Assembly: GCF_905475345.1 (NCBI RefSeq) | Contig: NC_066608.1 | Coordinates: 558,001 to 622,000, forward strand | Reading direction: 5' to 3' | Length of the DNA: 64,000 nucleotides | Origin: Vespula vulgaris | Taxonomy: Eukaryota; Arthropoda; Insecta; Hymenoptera; Vespidae | Part shown: positions 21,155 to 34,961 of the stretch, in pieces | Numbering within the stretch: the stretch's first letter is position 1 | Layout: each line of letters opens with the position of its first letter | Made by a program: the position numbers and the translations under genes | Notes under the pieces: generated by a model | What the model was told of the DNA's origin: nothing | Databases searched by the model: none | Seen by the model: the letters and a program-made list of their open reading frames with translations, nothing else

Positions 21155-22719
21155 TTAAATAAAAAATTAAAATACTACGAGGTAAGACTGAACATTAATA
21201 CTGATAAATATCGTATATCATTGAAAAAGAGATATTAAAAGAAACGCTAACGTCCGAAGAACAATATTCGTTAATATGTTCGACCTAACAATAGTGTGGC
21301 TATTAAAGTGTTGATATTATGTATATGTTTTTGATAGCTAAGGATATACTATTCTCTTAAGTAGTACGTCGAAACTTTTTTAATCAATGCGAATGACTTG
21401 TAACGTGATCCGGATACACAATGATATTTATATATATATATCTATATTTTTATATATTTTATTTTTATTAAAATAGTCATAAATTTTTTCCGACGAATAA
21501 TTTAATGCATTTATAATATCGGATTTGCAAGTGTATCATGCGTTAAGAAATATAAAGTAACTTTCTTTTTTCATAGAGAATCAAATTATTTCGATATACC
21601 TACATATCATTTTATGTGAACACATCGAAAGAAAATTTTCTTGTGCGAGGATGTTTATACATAACAAGTTTATGTATAAAATATCTTATATTTCAGTAGA
21701 TGTAAACAATATAAACGATGACTCTCATATAATCATTAAAAGAATTGTTTTGAATCAAATTAGTATAGAGTATAAAGTGTAAATGAGTTGAGTTTGTCAA
21801 TGAAATCGTGTTAAGCTCATCCTTGACAATATAAAGCCGGGCTCGCTAAAGCCCATTGACAATGTTTTTCTCATTTTTTCTCCCTTTTTCATTGTCTATC
21901 ATTTGTTCGTCTATGCGAGACCAGGTTCCTCTTGTTCAGGCTCAATGGACATTATGCTTTCAAATCTGGGTTGTTATTCTCTGCTAGGTATTTTTTACCT
22001 ATACCCGATACAAATAACATATATATATATATGTACGTATATCTTGACTTTATTTTTTGCTAGAGAACAAGATTTATATACAAGATTTGTAACGAATTAG
22101 AGTGTATAATATATATAGATATATATTTATCTTGGTTGATATATACCTTTAGTGTGTTTACCTACGTGCACACCATATTAATTTGATTGCTTTTATTGTT
22201 ATATCATTCTCCCGTTATAAAAAGTACAAAAATAATGATTATGACGAGTCCAATAAGAGCGCATTTTCCGAATTTTATTTACAATCGGTCACTGTGATCC
22301 AGGCACTCTTACTTAACACGTGAAATTAGTTTTCCCTTAGGGTAAACAAAAAAAAACACATTTATCCTAAAGCTATGGTGAGAAAAACTCACCTAACATG
22401 CTTCGAGCGTCAGTCAGCCTCCTGAGCAAAGTTAACGCAACAACAAAAAAGGCTGGATTATCGATTCAGCATTACTAAAAATCTGCCCATGTGCATGCAT
22501 ATGTTGGGGGTTGCGGGGTCGGGGAGGCTTCCGTCTGCTTGGCTCTGTTTACTTTGTTTTTGTTTTACGTTTTGCATTTTTTTTTTTTTTTTTTTTTTTA
22601 AGAAGAAGAAAAAAACGTGCATGTTTCAACGAGTGAACGGTAAAAGAGAATTTATTCACCACCACCGATGGGAGGCAGAACATGATTCGAAGTCACTTGC
22701 CAGTGACAAGTTGGCGGGA
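21155..22719. other. Convergent 3' region of smo and the AIG1-family gene
   Basis: Noncoding, AT-rich, with the 3' UTRs of both genes. It contains TA runs near 21430-21450 and 22020-22032 and a poly-T tract near 22577-22600. No RNA gene or further ORF could be supported. Confidence 0.45.
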
Positions 22720-24849
22720 CTACTTGGAATGAGATTTGTGTTGTTTAGTTTGTTCGTTACCCCAAACGAGGTTGTTCAGCATTTCTCCAGCAAAATAGAG
22801 TATCAATACGAATGCCAATAAAACGACAAAGAATACTATTCGCAGAGGTGGCGTCAGTACTTCCATCACTGGATACACCCAAATGCCGCTCATGAAATAG
22901 ATTACGTGCATCCTGTTCGTAAGAAACAATTACTTTATTATATGTAGATTTATAAAAAAAATAAATAAATAAATAAACCCGGAAGACTGGCGAACGTTCG
23001 TCTCATAGATGAAATCAACTCACCAGATTAAATAAGTAAGCGTAAATGCTAGGAGGCCAGCAAGACCACGCGATCGTTTAGGATATTTTCGCGGTGCTAG
23101 TAGCATCTCGATAACAGCCGATACCATAATCATCGTATGCATCAGATGATTCAACCACCATGGGAAATATGGGTCCAATGCCTTTGGTAAGACCAATTCA
23201 CGGTCGACGCACATTATCGACCAGAACGTTATCCCAACGAACTGTAACGAGTACGATTAATACGATAATGTTATAACGAAATTAGAAATTTCATGTCTTC
23301 GTACCATGGCCATAGGAAAACTAAGTGTCGCGTACACGTAATCCTTTAGCTTCCGTACAAATGGCGGCTTCTTCGGGCTAACTGCATTGGTACCATACCA
23401 ATCATTTACGATACATATAAAAAAGAATACAGCTTGTAATATCTGAAACAAATAATTTCTCGTTTGTAATATCTTATTGATAAAATAGTCCTTTCCTACG
23501 CGATAATCAAATTCAAATGATCGATACTAAAAGACCTAGGCATGTCGTAATAAGGAAACTATTAGTCTGCTAGCGAGAGTATATGGACGTGAGTTCGTAA
23601 ATATAATTTGAATAAGTTTTTAACGAAATTTCCATTGATTAATGAGCATGGAAACGAAACGTTGTTGCTATGCGATAAAAGCTATTTAACGTGTGGTCAG
23701 AACATTTAATGAAGTGTAAGTAAAAATGATAAAATTGCGAGTTGTAATTCTTTGAAAAAAAAGGAAGAAAAAAGAAAAAAAAAACGAGATAACTTGGATA
23801 ACAAAAAGAATATTTCGACTAATCAAAGAACGCGTTCGAAATAATAAAACCTAGCAGTCGAAACCCGGAAGCAAATCGATAGGAAAGGAGAAAGAGTGTA
23901 ACGATCGATAAATGAGTAGTACACATCGTACGTAGCGAATGAAAAGTAGACTTTGTTATTTACTATAATCGACATGGTATATAGCCTCACTACAGAGGTT
24001 TTACGCGACGCGTGCTTCTCCCCTTTCTAGTTTCAAAGCAAACCGAGTCGTCGGATTATATCACACTCGTAGTGTCGACTTAAGTCGACAGGGTAATATC
24101 TCTCCTTATTTTCTTCATCACGAATATATCATTATATATTCTCGTCGGTAGTTGCGTTTTCACCGATTATATAAGGAGTTAGCCACACTGTCGTTAATAA
24201 GAACATGGTGCAATAGTTACAACCATATTAAGCGGTTTACCATATAAATATTTTTCTTTTCTTACTTTTTTTTTGGCTCAGCTTTGCGATTAGGAAAACG
24301 TCTAAGTTACAAACGAGTTATACCATTCGAATTAGAAAGAGAAGGATGAACACGTAATAGTAAACGATTTCTAAAGACCGTCGTCGAGTCTTAGATAATA
24401 TAGAAAGATAGAGAAACGAATAAAGGAGGGATCCTTTAGAACGATACTAACCGCGTCCCAAAACGTAAGAAATTTAAATCTTCCACCAAAAGCGCCGTGG
24501 ACCTTCATGACATTCTGTGGCACCACGGTGTACGTGTAATCGTAATAAACGGAATATGCGAATTGCAAACAGGCAATCGCGTGAAATCCTATGAGTATGG
24601 ATTCTCGCATCTTGTAGGCTACTTTTTTTCTTCAATCCTCTGGAGTCTTCTGGAATAATATATACGCAATTCCTTTGTTTCTTTTTTTTCGACTTTTTCA
24701 TTTAGTTCTACATTTTCGTTTTATCTTTAATGACCTAAATTATCGCGGGACAAATTACACGTTAATTTCGCCAGGTCAAATGACGCTACTTATCCTTTCG
24801 AGGCACATTTTCGTCTCTGACACACAGACATACATACATGCATACCATA

Positions 24850-24891
<42 letters not shown>

Positions 24892-26245
24892 TACTCTCAC
24901 TCTTGTGTTCTCTCACTGTCAACCAGCCGAGACACGATCGTGTTTGGATCGATAGCGGAGATAGCGAAAGATAGAAACTAGGCCTCGTTGCTGGTGTACC
25001 CGAGGGGTTCTTTTGGTCTCCTTCTTAGCTTCTTTCTCTTTCGTTGTCTACTAAATTTTATTTCCTCTTATTCTTTTATTATCTCGATCAATTATTTCAT
25101 GCTCCGAAATAATTAGATAAAAGATTTCAAATCGTTGTCTCCTCGTATCTTTGTAAGGGTTTAAATCGGCTGAAATATCTCGAACGGTCAATAAGGTTTG
25201 GTAAAAAAAAATTACTCAACACCGAAATTGTTCTTTGCTTAATATAGAATGCGCGTGCGTATCGGTTGCACGATCGCGTGCTAGTCTTCGTCGGATGCTA
25301 CGATTTCTGATGGCACCGTGTTTATCTTTAAATTTTGATCGTTATGTCTTCCGTTTGCATTTATTCTGTATATTATGAAAATTAAAATTAAAATTCGTTA
25401 CGCGTTAAAAATGATTATCATGTCATACATAGATGACTTGCATGTTTTGTTTAAGAAACTATTTTTAGTTAAATACTGATATCAATACTTGAACGCCTTT
25501 AAAAGTGTAATTTTTGTGAATTTACATTGAAACATTTTATTAAGTAATATTTTTACAAAATGGCATTCATACGTTTCGGATGTCAAATTGAATCGTTCAT
25601 TTTCAGTGAATAACGAATAATTGCAAAATAGCATTCACGCTTGTCGGATATCAAACTCAATCGTACGTTTGTCCTCTTTTCGATTCAACAATAAATTCGA
25701 GAAACACGTAAAACAACCCTTTGACTTTTGGTTATCTCTTTAAATAGATTAAAAACAGAGAGAAGGAGAGAGAAATCATAAGTCATGAGATGTCTTTCTT
25801 CCGCGTTCACGAGGATGACCCGAAAGGAAGGGTCAAAATGCTTTTATCATCGTCCATCGACGTGTCTGCATATCAGCAGCATGTTCTTTACACGTGTCTC
25901 TCGGCACATTCGCCTTCTTTTGTTTTCTTTTTTATTATTTTTATTCGCATGATCGCGCTCCCTTACTCGTTTTATTTTCTCTCCCTTTACATGCAGGGAA
26001 TGTACACTGTATCTCACGATTTTTCACTTTTCTCACGCGATTTTTACACTATTATTGGCAAATATTATCAGCTCTTTTCTTATTACGTATATATACATAT
26101 ATATGAAAAACTGTTTTTGCAAATTTTCAAAGAAGAAGACCTCAATAGATATCGTTGAGACTTGATGATACGCGATGTTCGTGCTCCGATCGTCTCGGCG
26201 GACTGTAACTTACTGACGGATGAGAGAAAAAGAGGTGGGAGAGAA

Positions 26246-26290
<45 letters not shown>

Positions 26291-28165
26291 AGAGGAAAGA
26301 AAAGGCGTGCGCGGCACGTTCGTTGGATGCTTGTTCACTTTCGAGCATGCGAGCGGCTTTTGGAGAAAGATAGAGAGAGAGAGAGAGAGGGAGAGAGAAG
26401 AGAAATTCTAATGGTACGGGTTGGAAAAACGAGAGAAGAAACAAAAACGACGAAAACGAAGAAAAAAGTGGGAAAGCGAAATCTTAAAGTTCAACTGTCC
26501 AAATTCCAAAGCACACTTATTATCTTTGTTCGTTCATAAATTATCTAGTGTGACTGTATAAATGAGTAGATCTATTAAAGAGTAGACTACACATATCACG
26601 CACGAGGCTTTGGCAGTCGAGCACATGGCGACCATCGTTTCACGTACTACGTTCCATCACTATTGGTCTCTGTTGCACTACTTTAGAGGTGGGATATGGA
26701 TACCTTTTCTTCTCTCTTTCTCTCTCTCTCTTTCTCTCCTTGTTTTCTCTATTAGTCTATACGAGTATCTTTGTCGAGCCGACTGTGTTTACTCTCTCAA
26801 GCGAATATACATGGCTTCCATGATACGTAAAAATTAAGATCGTTGGCATTAAGCAGCCAAAGAGAGCCTAGAGATTTTTAGAGCAAGCGTATATGCGTGT
26901 AGGTATATGTACGTATATACGGCATAGAGAGAAAGACAAACACAACGTTCAAAACGTTGTATTGTCCGGAGTAACTCCGCAAGAGGAAAGAGAGGGACGC
27001 GAAGGTTGTGCGGAAGGAGAGGAGGTATGCGGCTGATTTTCTGCGCAGACCGAAAACGCGCATGCTCGTCATCATCATAGTCGTTGTCGTCGTTTTCTAC
27101 AGAACATACAAGTAAACGTCTACACAATTTAATAATATATCCGTGTATCATGACGTTAATGTAATGATAAAAAAATTAAAAAAGAAATAGTATTGCCTTC
27201 TAATCACATTTCACGTATCGTTACGATAAGACAAACGTGATGACTTTCTATTTCAAGAGATTAAAATGCGTGCGTGCGTGCGTGTGCGTGTGTGTTCGTG
27301 CATTTTGCGTAACTCACGGATAAAATAAATATTTTTTTCTTTCTCTTTCCTAATATCTCGTCGCACAAGTTATACGCCGTGCTACGACTTTTCCTCGTCG
27401 TGGACGCGAGAAATCGAACGGGATTTGCTATATAACCGTTTACCGCAATGCGTTTGGCGCATTTCAGATTTTCCATTCCTAATGAGTGGAGTCAAGATAG
27501 CGTCTTTTATTGCTATTCTTGCATCATTACAATCGCAATAAGCCTTTTATTTATTTTCCTTTTCTTTTTTTTTTGTGACAAATTTTACAAACGATATCTT
27601 ATATCTTTTTGTACATTTATTCGATAATCCGACGAGGTTGACCTCATTAATATATAAAATTGATAAGTATGATAAGTACATAATTACGTATTTCTCTACA
27701 TCCTGTCAAATAAAATCAATAATATCGACTCCGATGAAATATATTGTATAACACGTGTGTTTTAACGAATGTCTGTCTTACATATACATATATATTTGAA
27801 TAGAATATTTCTGAAGCTTTCAACTTTGTGATATACGACTCTGATTATACAAAAAACGAACAAGATTCAGTTTTTAATGAAGGGTCGTTGGATTGATTAA
27901 AATCCTCTATCTCGTATGAAATTTTTTAATAATGTAAAATGTCACAATGTATAATAAAAAAAGAAAAAAAATCTCGGATAACTCGAAAGAAAATTTTTCC
28001 ACTTACCACGTTCCACATCGTCAAAAACTTCAATATTCCAGGGTCAAATTCGGAAAATAATTCCTCTAGTAGTGGAATCGATTGCAAGAAGGAAGCATGA
28101 ATGGTGATGTAAGCGTAAACGGCGCACATGCCAATGTGAATAAAACTGTTCATCTTCTGAATCAT
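22720..28165 (-). CDS. AIG1: AIG1/ADTRP-family FAHFA hydrolase with two alternative first exons
   Basis: Multi-pass membrane threonine hydrolase; vertebrate AIG1 and ADTRP cleave fatty-acid esters of hydroxy fatty acids. Common exons: 23305-23442, 23024-23241, 22720-22912. First exon 1a is 24452-24610; alternative first exon 1b is 28007-28165. Both are exactly 159 nt (53 codons, phase 0), so either form is 235 aa, against about 230-245 in the family. The catalytic Thr is Thr49 in both (FKFLTFWDA in 1a, LKFLTMWNV in 1b); the family His lies in WWLNHLMHT (exon 3, residues 127-135). Hydrophobic segments: in exon 1, ILQAVFFFICIVNDWYGTN, HTMIMVSAVIEMLLA, and RIVFFVVLLAFVLILYFAGE near the C-terminus. 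A basic, His/Lys tail ends the protein. Choice between AIG1 and ADTRP names is arbitrary for an insect. Confidence 0.92.
24452..24610 (-). CDS. AIG1: AIG1-family gene, alternative first coding exon 1a
   Basis: Starts at ATG 24608-24610 and ends at a gttagt donor. It encodes a first membrane segment (FHAIACLQFAYSVYYDYTY) and the catalytic-Thr motif FKFLTFWDA. It lies 1 kb from exon 2 and is the closer match to vertebrate AIG1. A separate promoter in 24611-25000 is implied. Confidence 0.85.
24611..28006. other. Region between alternative first exons: microsatellites, no gene
   Basis: Intron for the 1b transcript and promoter for 1a. It contains (CT)n at 24850-24891, (GA)n at about 26252-26288 and 26368-26398, (CT)n near 26709-26738, a GTGC-rich run at 27266-27300, and the imperfect tandem duplication at 25556-25671. 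Open frames here (up to 125 codons) are driven by the microsatellites. Confidence 0.5.
25556..25671 (+). repeat. Imperfect tandem duplication, about 48 nt units, period 68
   Basis: Unit 1 (25556-25603) and unit 2 (25624-25671) align over their full length: both begin caaaat-gcattca and share tcggat-tcaaa-t-aatcgt-c. About a fifth of positions differ, so the duplication is not recent. Confidence 0.7.
28007..28165 (-). CDS. AIG1: AIG1-family gene, alternative first coding exon 1b
   Basis: Starts at ATG 28163-28165 (a second in-frame ATG lies at 28151-28153) and ends at a gtaagt donor. It has the same length and phase as exon 1a and the shared core KFLT-W, but otherwise a diverged sequence (MCAVYAYITIHASFLQSIPL). 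This is exon duplication with its own start, not a frameshifted relic: the frame is open and the splice site intact. Confidence 0.82.
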
Positions 28166-31100
28166 CTTGTGTCAGATTTTTCCTGAAAAAATATTTTCAT
28201 TTGTCAGTTTATCGAAATTTCTTTTCTAATCTGTGAACACCGTTTTAAAATCAATTTGTAGTTACACGATTAGTCGAAAATACAAAATAAAAATTTTCAA
28301 ATTATAAATGCAGTTTTCATGTTTTTACTTATAAACAATAGAGCACGATAAATATGTATAAAAATGAAGAAAGAAGCAATACGGTCGGTCCGAAGAGTTC
28401 TACAGTTCTTATAAGACTGAAGTCATTCAGAAACCCATTTACTTTGTAGCTGTATAGCGGTGACTATACACCGATACGTTAAGTGAACCTTCGTATATGT
28501 ACACGATACAATGTAGATGAGGTCCAGCGAACAACTTTGATTGTAGAAATAGATTCATAGAATATCAACGCGCGTAGTATTATAAAAAATCTATCATAAA
28601 GCGAGACCGACTTATCGATATTGGAATATTTATACATTTATGTACGTGGCTTATAGTACAAGTTTATTATATATATGATAATATTGTCAATTCGGAATAA
28701 TATACTTTTTCAGACAAGCTACTTGACTAATGAATAAGGTACGTACATGCAAGAAATTTAAATATCAGTGGACGCGTACGATGTGTGTTTAGTAGTTAGA
28801 TATAGCGTGCATGTATGCGTGAGAGAAATTATTGGGGTTAATACTTGATTGTGGTAATCGTGATCGATTAAACGGTCGAGTTAAAAATCAAGATGGCTTT
28901 TATTCGACGTTATTTATTATGACACTATTTTTTCTTTCGACTCTTCTAACGCATCGAGATATAACTTTTAAATTGATCGATCGATGGCACTAAAATTAAT
29001 TGTTACACTCGCACCGTTTCTTGTTTAAATCCAATTTCGATCGTGGAGCTTGCAACGATCTTTTTTGTAGTCAAACATTAATAAACGTTATAATACGAAA
29101 TATAAAAACTAAGAAGGAATCTTAACAGTTCATCGAAAGCAAGATGCTTCTATCGTGAAACAGACTCGACTGCGAGCGACGATGCTGATATACGGTTATT
29201 AAAGTAATCGCTGATAATTCTTTTATTTAACTAGCACTTGGTGGAAGAGGAATTGTATCCTTTGATCTTGAACTATATTTATGTTATACCTTAACTGGTC
29301 TGCTCTCTATGAATTTTTTTCTAATAACTTGCTATTAACGTTTTTAATGATTCAATATATGTTCATGCAAAAAAGCTAATAAGCACTATGCAAGTTACGA
29401 ATGGGGACCTTTAATCGCACGCACATACACACATATACACGTACAACGCTTCGTTCCAACATCTTTTTTTTGTGAAACAAATTAGATCGGACCGATTAAA
29501 TAACATAAGATAAGATAGTCGGTAGGATCGAAGAAAATTTGGTAGGATCGGTTCGATAAAATTATCTTTTAAAGAAATTAGTATACCTTTTCTTTCGGAG
29601 GACGTATATATATATATTCGTTGTTTTCCTTTCATCAATCAATGCACGCAAAGCTCGAACGATTTCGACGGGAAGTCGACTGCGAACTGATGAACCAACG
29701 TGTTCCCTTCATTTGTTCGCTGACGGAGAGACGACGAATTTATCGAAGCACCATGCAACTCCCCACCGACTCTTTCGTTTCATTCGACATTGTGGTTTAG
29801 CAATAGCGGGAGAAACGAGATGTCTTCTTGCTTATCGTTTACAGACACTAAGACTAATATCTCGTGGTTGAAAGACCAAAGATTAGATCAGGTTTCACTC
29901 CATTTCTTCGATTTCAATTGTTACAGCAAAATAAATAAATAAAAGTTTAGAGCTTCTTCCGATCTTATGCATTGGTTTTCTCATTTCTTTTCTTTATTTG
30001 TTATTTTCTATTCAAAATGAATGACCAAGTTACTACAACAAAAAATTGTAATTTGCATATAAGCAGCTTGATGTTTAATCTACTTTCTTTAAAGGATAAT
30101 TCAATGAGACTAATAATTTTAAGGATAAAATTTATCTTCAAGTATTCAACTGATCCGTGCTGATCTATGTGATCCGGATGGATTTATTTATATTATTTTG
30201 CATCGGTGAAATATTTAAAATGCAATCCAATTCATAAAAGTTTTTATCGATGGTTCAAAGATCGCTCCTAATCGTAAAAAATTTGCGTTTCATTAATTTT
30301 TTTACATATGGCTAAAATCAATGTCATTTTATTTTAGTTTGTGTTGTAAAATATTATCGGGCTATGTAAACATAATTATTTTACGCGATAATTTTATGTA
30401 ATGTAAAATTATATTTAATATAATGATGCCCAGACACGATAATGAATAATTTTTTGAAAATGGAGCGATACCTAATCTTTGCACGATAGATGTCTCGTGT
30501 TTTACAAAAAAAAAAAGTAGTCTAATAACATTGGTAAGTATATCGCTTATTTATAAGGTATCTTTAGACCTTCCTTTTTAATTGATTTAATTTAATTGTT
30601 AGTATAATTTATTGATTCACGTTCCAATCAGCGAACGTAAGTAATATCTTTTGAAATATTTCAATTTAACACGATAATCTATGACACGAACTGTAAATCA
30701 ATCATCGTTCTAACAAATTCGGTTCAGCTAATTTTCTCGAACAGAAGCGTAATTCGACGAGGATGATTTTTTGTTTCTTCGTAATTGACCTGATTAATTT
30801 CACCGATGCAATAATATCCACGTCAATGCAAATTCATTCTGAGCGAGACAACCCCATAATTGTTGAATTTTAAATCAAATTTAAGCTATTACCACAATCT
30901 AGATGATTACGTCCGATTGTTAAAAATCGTATTAAGTCGAAACTTTTTTCGCTTTCGTAATTATAACGATTTCAAGCCGTCCAATTAGATAACGAGAACT
31001 TTGGTAAAAGAAATACGAGATTAGTTCATCCTTGTTGCAACGGAGTTGCAATTGCGTTAAGATAATTTCTAAATTTTCACGTAATAACACGCATGGAACG

Positions 31101-31860
31101 TTCGGCTCATGGCACCAACACTTTCCATGATTCTACTCGAGCACGTACTCGATCGTACATGTAGATCGTAAATGCCTCTTAATTTATGCTCTCGAATAAC
31201 GTTCGTACCCTCTTCGATGTTCTTTTCGTGACTCATCGAAAAGTCTTTTTATTTCTTTTTAACAATGAACGTTATGATAGATAGACAGAGAGAAAGAGAG
31301 AGAGCTAGAGATCAATGATCATTAAGGATCATCGATCATTACTTCAAGATGATTGAGGAGACTGATTATTACTGTTTCGCTTCGGTAATTATAGTCGAAG
31401 CAAATATCCGGTCCGGTATAGATCGTGGGGCATGTGCAATGACACAATATGGCTGACCGTACAACCAGTTTATGACTTATATCTTCGGTGCAATGTACCT
31501 TGCCTGACCGGTTAAGAGCCAACAACGATTTACGCAGACAAGGACGCATTGTGAACTAGAAAATACAAGAGTGGTCGATTCACTGTCTTTCACAAGACAC
31601 GATTACAAGTACGATTGGTTTATTGGATCCACGTGGCTTTCCCTTAACCGTTTAGTCAAAGGTAACGATTAATTACGTTTGGAAAATGGTCCATGACTCG
31701 CTACAATTCGAAATATTGGGAAATCTTATGTTAACGAGGAAAAAGAACAGGGCACTACTTTCTCGAGTTACAGTCATCGCTACCAACTGACTATTCTAAT
31801 GGTCGTCCGGAGAATCCATAGAGTGGCGCCTTCTTTCATGGTCGGAGGTCGGTTACCGAG

Positions 31861-31930
31861 CTGACGGTTTCGAACCGTCAGTTTCGCGCCGGACGGTTTC
31901 CTCGACAAGCCGGCTCGAATACATTCGAGC
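31861..31930. repeat. Two adjacent tight hairpins in a GC-rich patch
   Basis: Hairpin 1 (31861-31881): stem ctgacggtt / aaccgtcag, 9 bp perfect, 3-nt loop. Hairpin 2 (31913-31930): stem gctcgaa / ttcgagc, 7 bp perfect, 4-nt loop. They lie in about 150 bp of CpG-rich sequence inside otherwise AT-rich DNA. Function unknown. Confidence 0.6.
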
Positions 31931-32628
31931 TGATTTGTGCGTGAAAAAAATCGTGTTCTTCCGCTTACAAAAATCGAAAGGATATTCTACAACAAAATAC
32001 GCGGTTTCTTCGCGCTAATCGAAACGAAGTGAACCTATGCGTTTTAGGTGCGTTTTAGATGCGGGATAGAAAATAATTTATCGAAAACTCTGAAAAAAAA
32101 AGGTATAACAATTGTTTCGTAGAATCGTTGAATAAAACATTTGTTGAGACTGAAACTTGTGATTGCACGTACGTCGATATTAAAAGTAGGTATCTTTAAT
32201 CCATTTATAAAAGTTTTTTTATTTTCTTGTCAAACACATCATTGCCCTTGAAAATGAACGAATACTTCGTCTTTCGCATTTTCTTTGTTCCCGTGCATAG
32301 AAACGAGATAAATGCATCCGTATTTTGTTTTCAATGAAAAAAGTAAATCGATCGCTGTCAACAATTGTACATATCTATACATTTTCTTTCTTCGATACTT
32401 CCAATGTTTTAGTTGAATAATATTCAACACTATTAAGATACGATAAGATAAGATATTTGAATACCACTTAAATTTACTGATTTAATTGATTTATTTTTCT
32501 CATATTTCTGATGTCACTGTAGTTGATTTTATGATGTTCTTTAACATTGAAATTTTTGCTTCTTTACTTTTTCTCGATACAAAGCATAATTTCTTTTCAA
32601 GGCTCCCTTGTCAATTTGTTCTTAAATT

Positions 32629-32782
32629 CTTCTCTCTCTCTCTCTCTCTCTTTTTTGTTTTTTAATCCAATTAAACGATGTTCTCATTCGCCAATGCAAA
32701 ACGTGACATATCGTCGTGAGCCTCATGTTATATTAATTGTATCATCTCTAATTCAATCGAAGCAGAGAGAGAGAGAGAGAGA
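32629..32782. repeat. Facing (CT)n and (GA)n microsatellites
   Basis: About 23 nt of CT repeat (32629-32651) and about 19 nt of GA repeat (32764-32782), 112 nt apart, form an inverted pair. Confidence 0.8.
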
Positions 32783-34606
32783 AAGAGATAGAGGCAGAGA
32801 GAAAGATAGAGAACTGATAAACTTGCCCCAGGTTATTTAAGCTCAACAAAGGATGAGCTATAAATCGATAATCGTTTCGACTTCTCGTCATGGAAACGTT
32901 GAAATAAGTTTGAACTCGAACAGCTGACAATTACTTGATAAAACGCTATTCTTTATCAAAGGAACGAATTTTCAAGATAGGTACGTTGCCAGATAGATGT
33001 ACGAATTATAATATTAATATATATAAATTAATTGTAATATTAATACGATTAATATTATTATATTATATTATTATTATAATATTCGAGTAGTATTCTGTCA
33101 CTTAGGAATTTTACCAATACGAAATAAAAAGTAGTCTCCGAATTACTTATTTTCTCATTAATGGTGTTAATAATAATGGATTAATGGAGAAACAACAAAA
33201 GTTTTTAGGCTCGTAGTTTTACGATCTAAAAAAGAAAAATTATTTTGAAAAGTTTCGAACAAAAATTATCGCGTAAGAACTTTTTCAATTCAACCTATAG
33301 TTTGCGAACGCATTAATTAGCTAATTCGATATTGTATTTGTATGATTAATCGAATATCCTGGGTTATAGAAGAAAAAAATTAAACGTGACTAGTTATTTT
33401 TCACTTCGTTTTACCAGTTCTCGAGCGTTACATTGCGTAACGTCCTCGATGGTCTACGTTACGGTTTGTTTCGCTTCCACAACTCGTGGAATACGAATTA
33501 CGCGTATCGGAGCATACAGTTTTTAAAAAAGAATTAGAAAAAATAAAAGAGGAAAAGAAAAACTCAACTTCGTTTACACGTATCCATTCGAAACGAACAC
33601 ATAAACATTTTTATCTTAATCGCATTAGAATCGATATTTTCTATGCGTGCTCTCGATTCGAACGTTCGCATCGATTTGCATCGATTCGAATGTTCTTATT
33701 CGATATCATCGAGACTCGTCCTTGAAGTATTGGAAAAGTGCAAGTTTCGATTTCATAGTAATATTCATTAGAAATCGATAGGTTATCTCGTTCCACGATT
33801 GAATTCGTAGACTCGAAACATCGATTTTACGATTGCCATAATTCTATTCAACCGTACGCATGCACATGCTTTTGACATCACTTTTGTAAACTAGTTATAA
33901 ATCAATTGTAATCGATATCTCGAATGCATCGTACTTATATAATTATGTACATAAATAATATATATATATATATATGTATATGTGTATATATTTATAGTAT
34001 TATGACAACGCCAAGTTTCGTCTTATCTTCACGTGCGATTAATCAGTACGTTACACGCTAGTCTCTCCGTTGTCCTTCCAGATTACTAATCGTAACTAGT
34101 TAAAAAAAATAAGACGATTATCTATTAATTATGTGGTACACGCGTAGTATAGCGTGCTTCTTTGACTCGATTGCACGTATTCCAGTCGAATAGTCTGTAA
34201 GACGTGACGATTGCATACATTCGCAAATATATATATATATATCTCTCTCTCTCTTTCTTTCTCTCTTTTTCAAAACAATTATTGTTCTGGTGATATGTTC
34301 TCTTCGTTGTTTGCACGAAGCAAAATGTTTCGCATATATGTACGATGGTACATCGGATATGTACCATCTGTTCCGTTACTTTTGCATGTTACATTTAGTG
34401 GAAACATTTGTCACAACAAGAATAATTATTAACGTTGACAATAAGCAAATTACACCACTGTACGCGTCAAAGTGATATGGAATTTCATTGACAGAAGTTT
34501 TCGAATATTTTTTCTGTATTTGGAAATTGATCGAAGTTTGTGTACGCGTGGATGCATGTTGCGTTGAAATACATAGGAAGATCGAAAAGATATTTTTGTC
34601 GAGTCA

Positions 34607-34674
34607 ACGATCGATCGATCGATCGATTGATCGATCGATCGACCAACCGACCGACCGACCGATCGATAGATCGA
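34607..34674. repeat. (CGAT)n / (CGAC)n tetranucleotide tract
   Basis: Tandem cgat units, interrupted by a block of cgac units, then cgat again. The cgat part is self-complementary, and open frames on both strands here simply translate it (Arg-Ser-Ile-Asp). Confidence 0.85.
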
Positions 34675-34961
34675 TCTCTTCTCTTTTTTTCGTATAATCC
34701 AAACGTTCTTTCCCATTATTTTTTTTACACCTGTCGACGTTACGAACCATATACGAACGTACATAACACTGGCTCTCTCTTTCTCTCGACGCCAATGTAC
34801 CACAGCGATGCGATGAACGCTTGAATTTTTCGGAGAACGGGTTCACAATAGCGGCGCAACGAGCAGAAAGCTGGTGAGTCAGCCTCCATTCTTCCCTCTC
34901 CTCTTTTCCTCTTCCATCTCTCTCTCTCTTTTTTTCTTTATCTTTCTCGCACACTCATTGC

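Noticed and set aside
31322..31549. 75-codon minus frame with several Cys
   Set aside because: Resembles no family I know. No splice or start context supports it, and the Cys pattern is irregular.
34604..34697. Open frames of Ser-Ile-Asp-Arg repeats on both strands
   Set aside because: Direct translation of the (CGAT)n tract.
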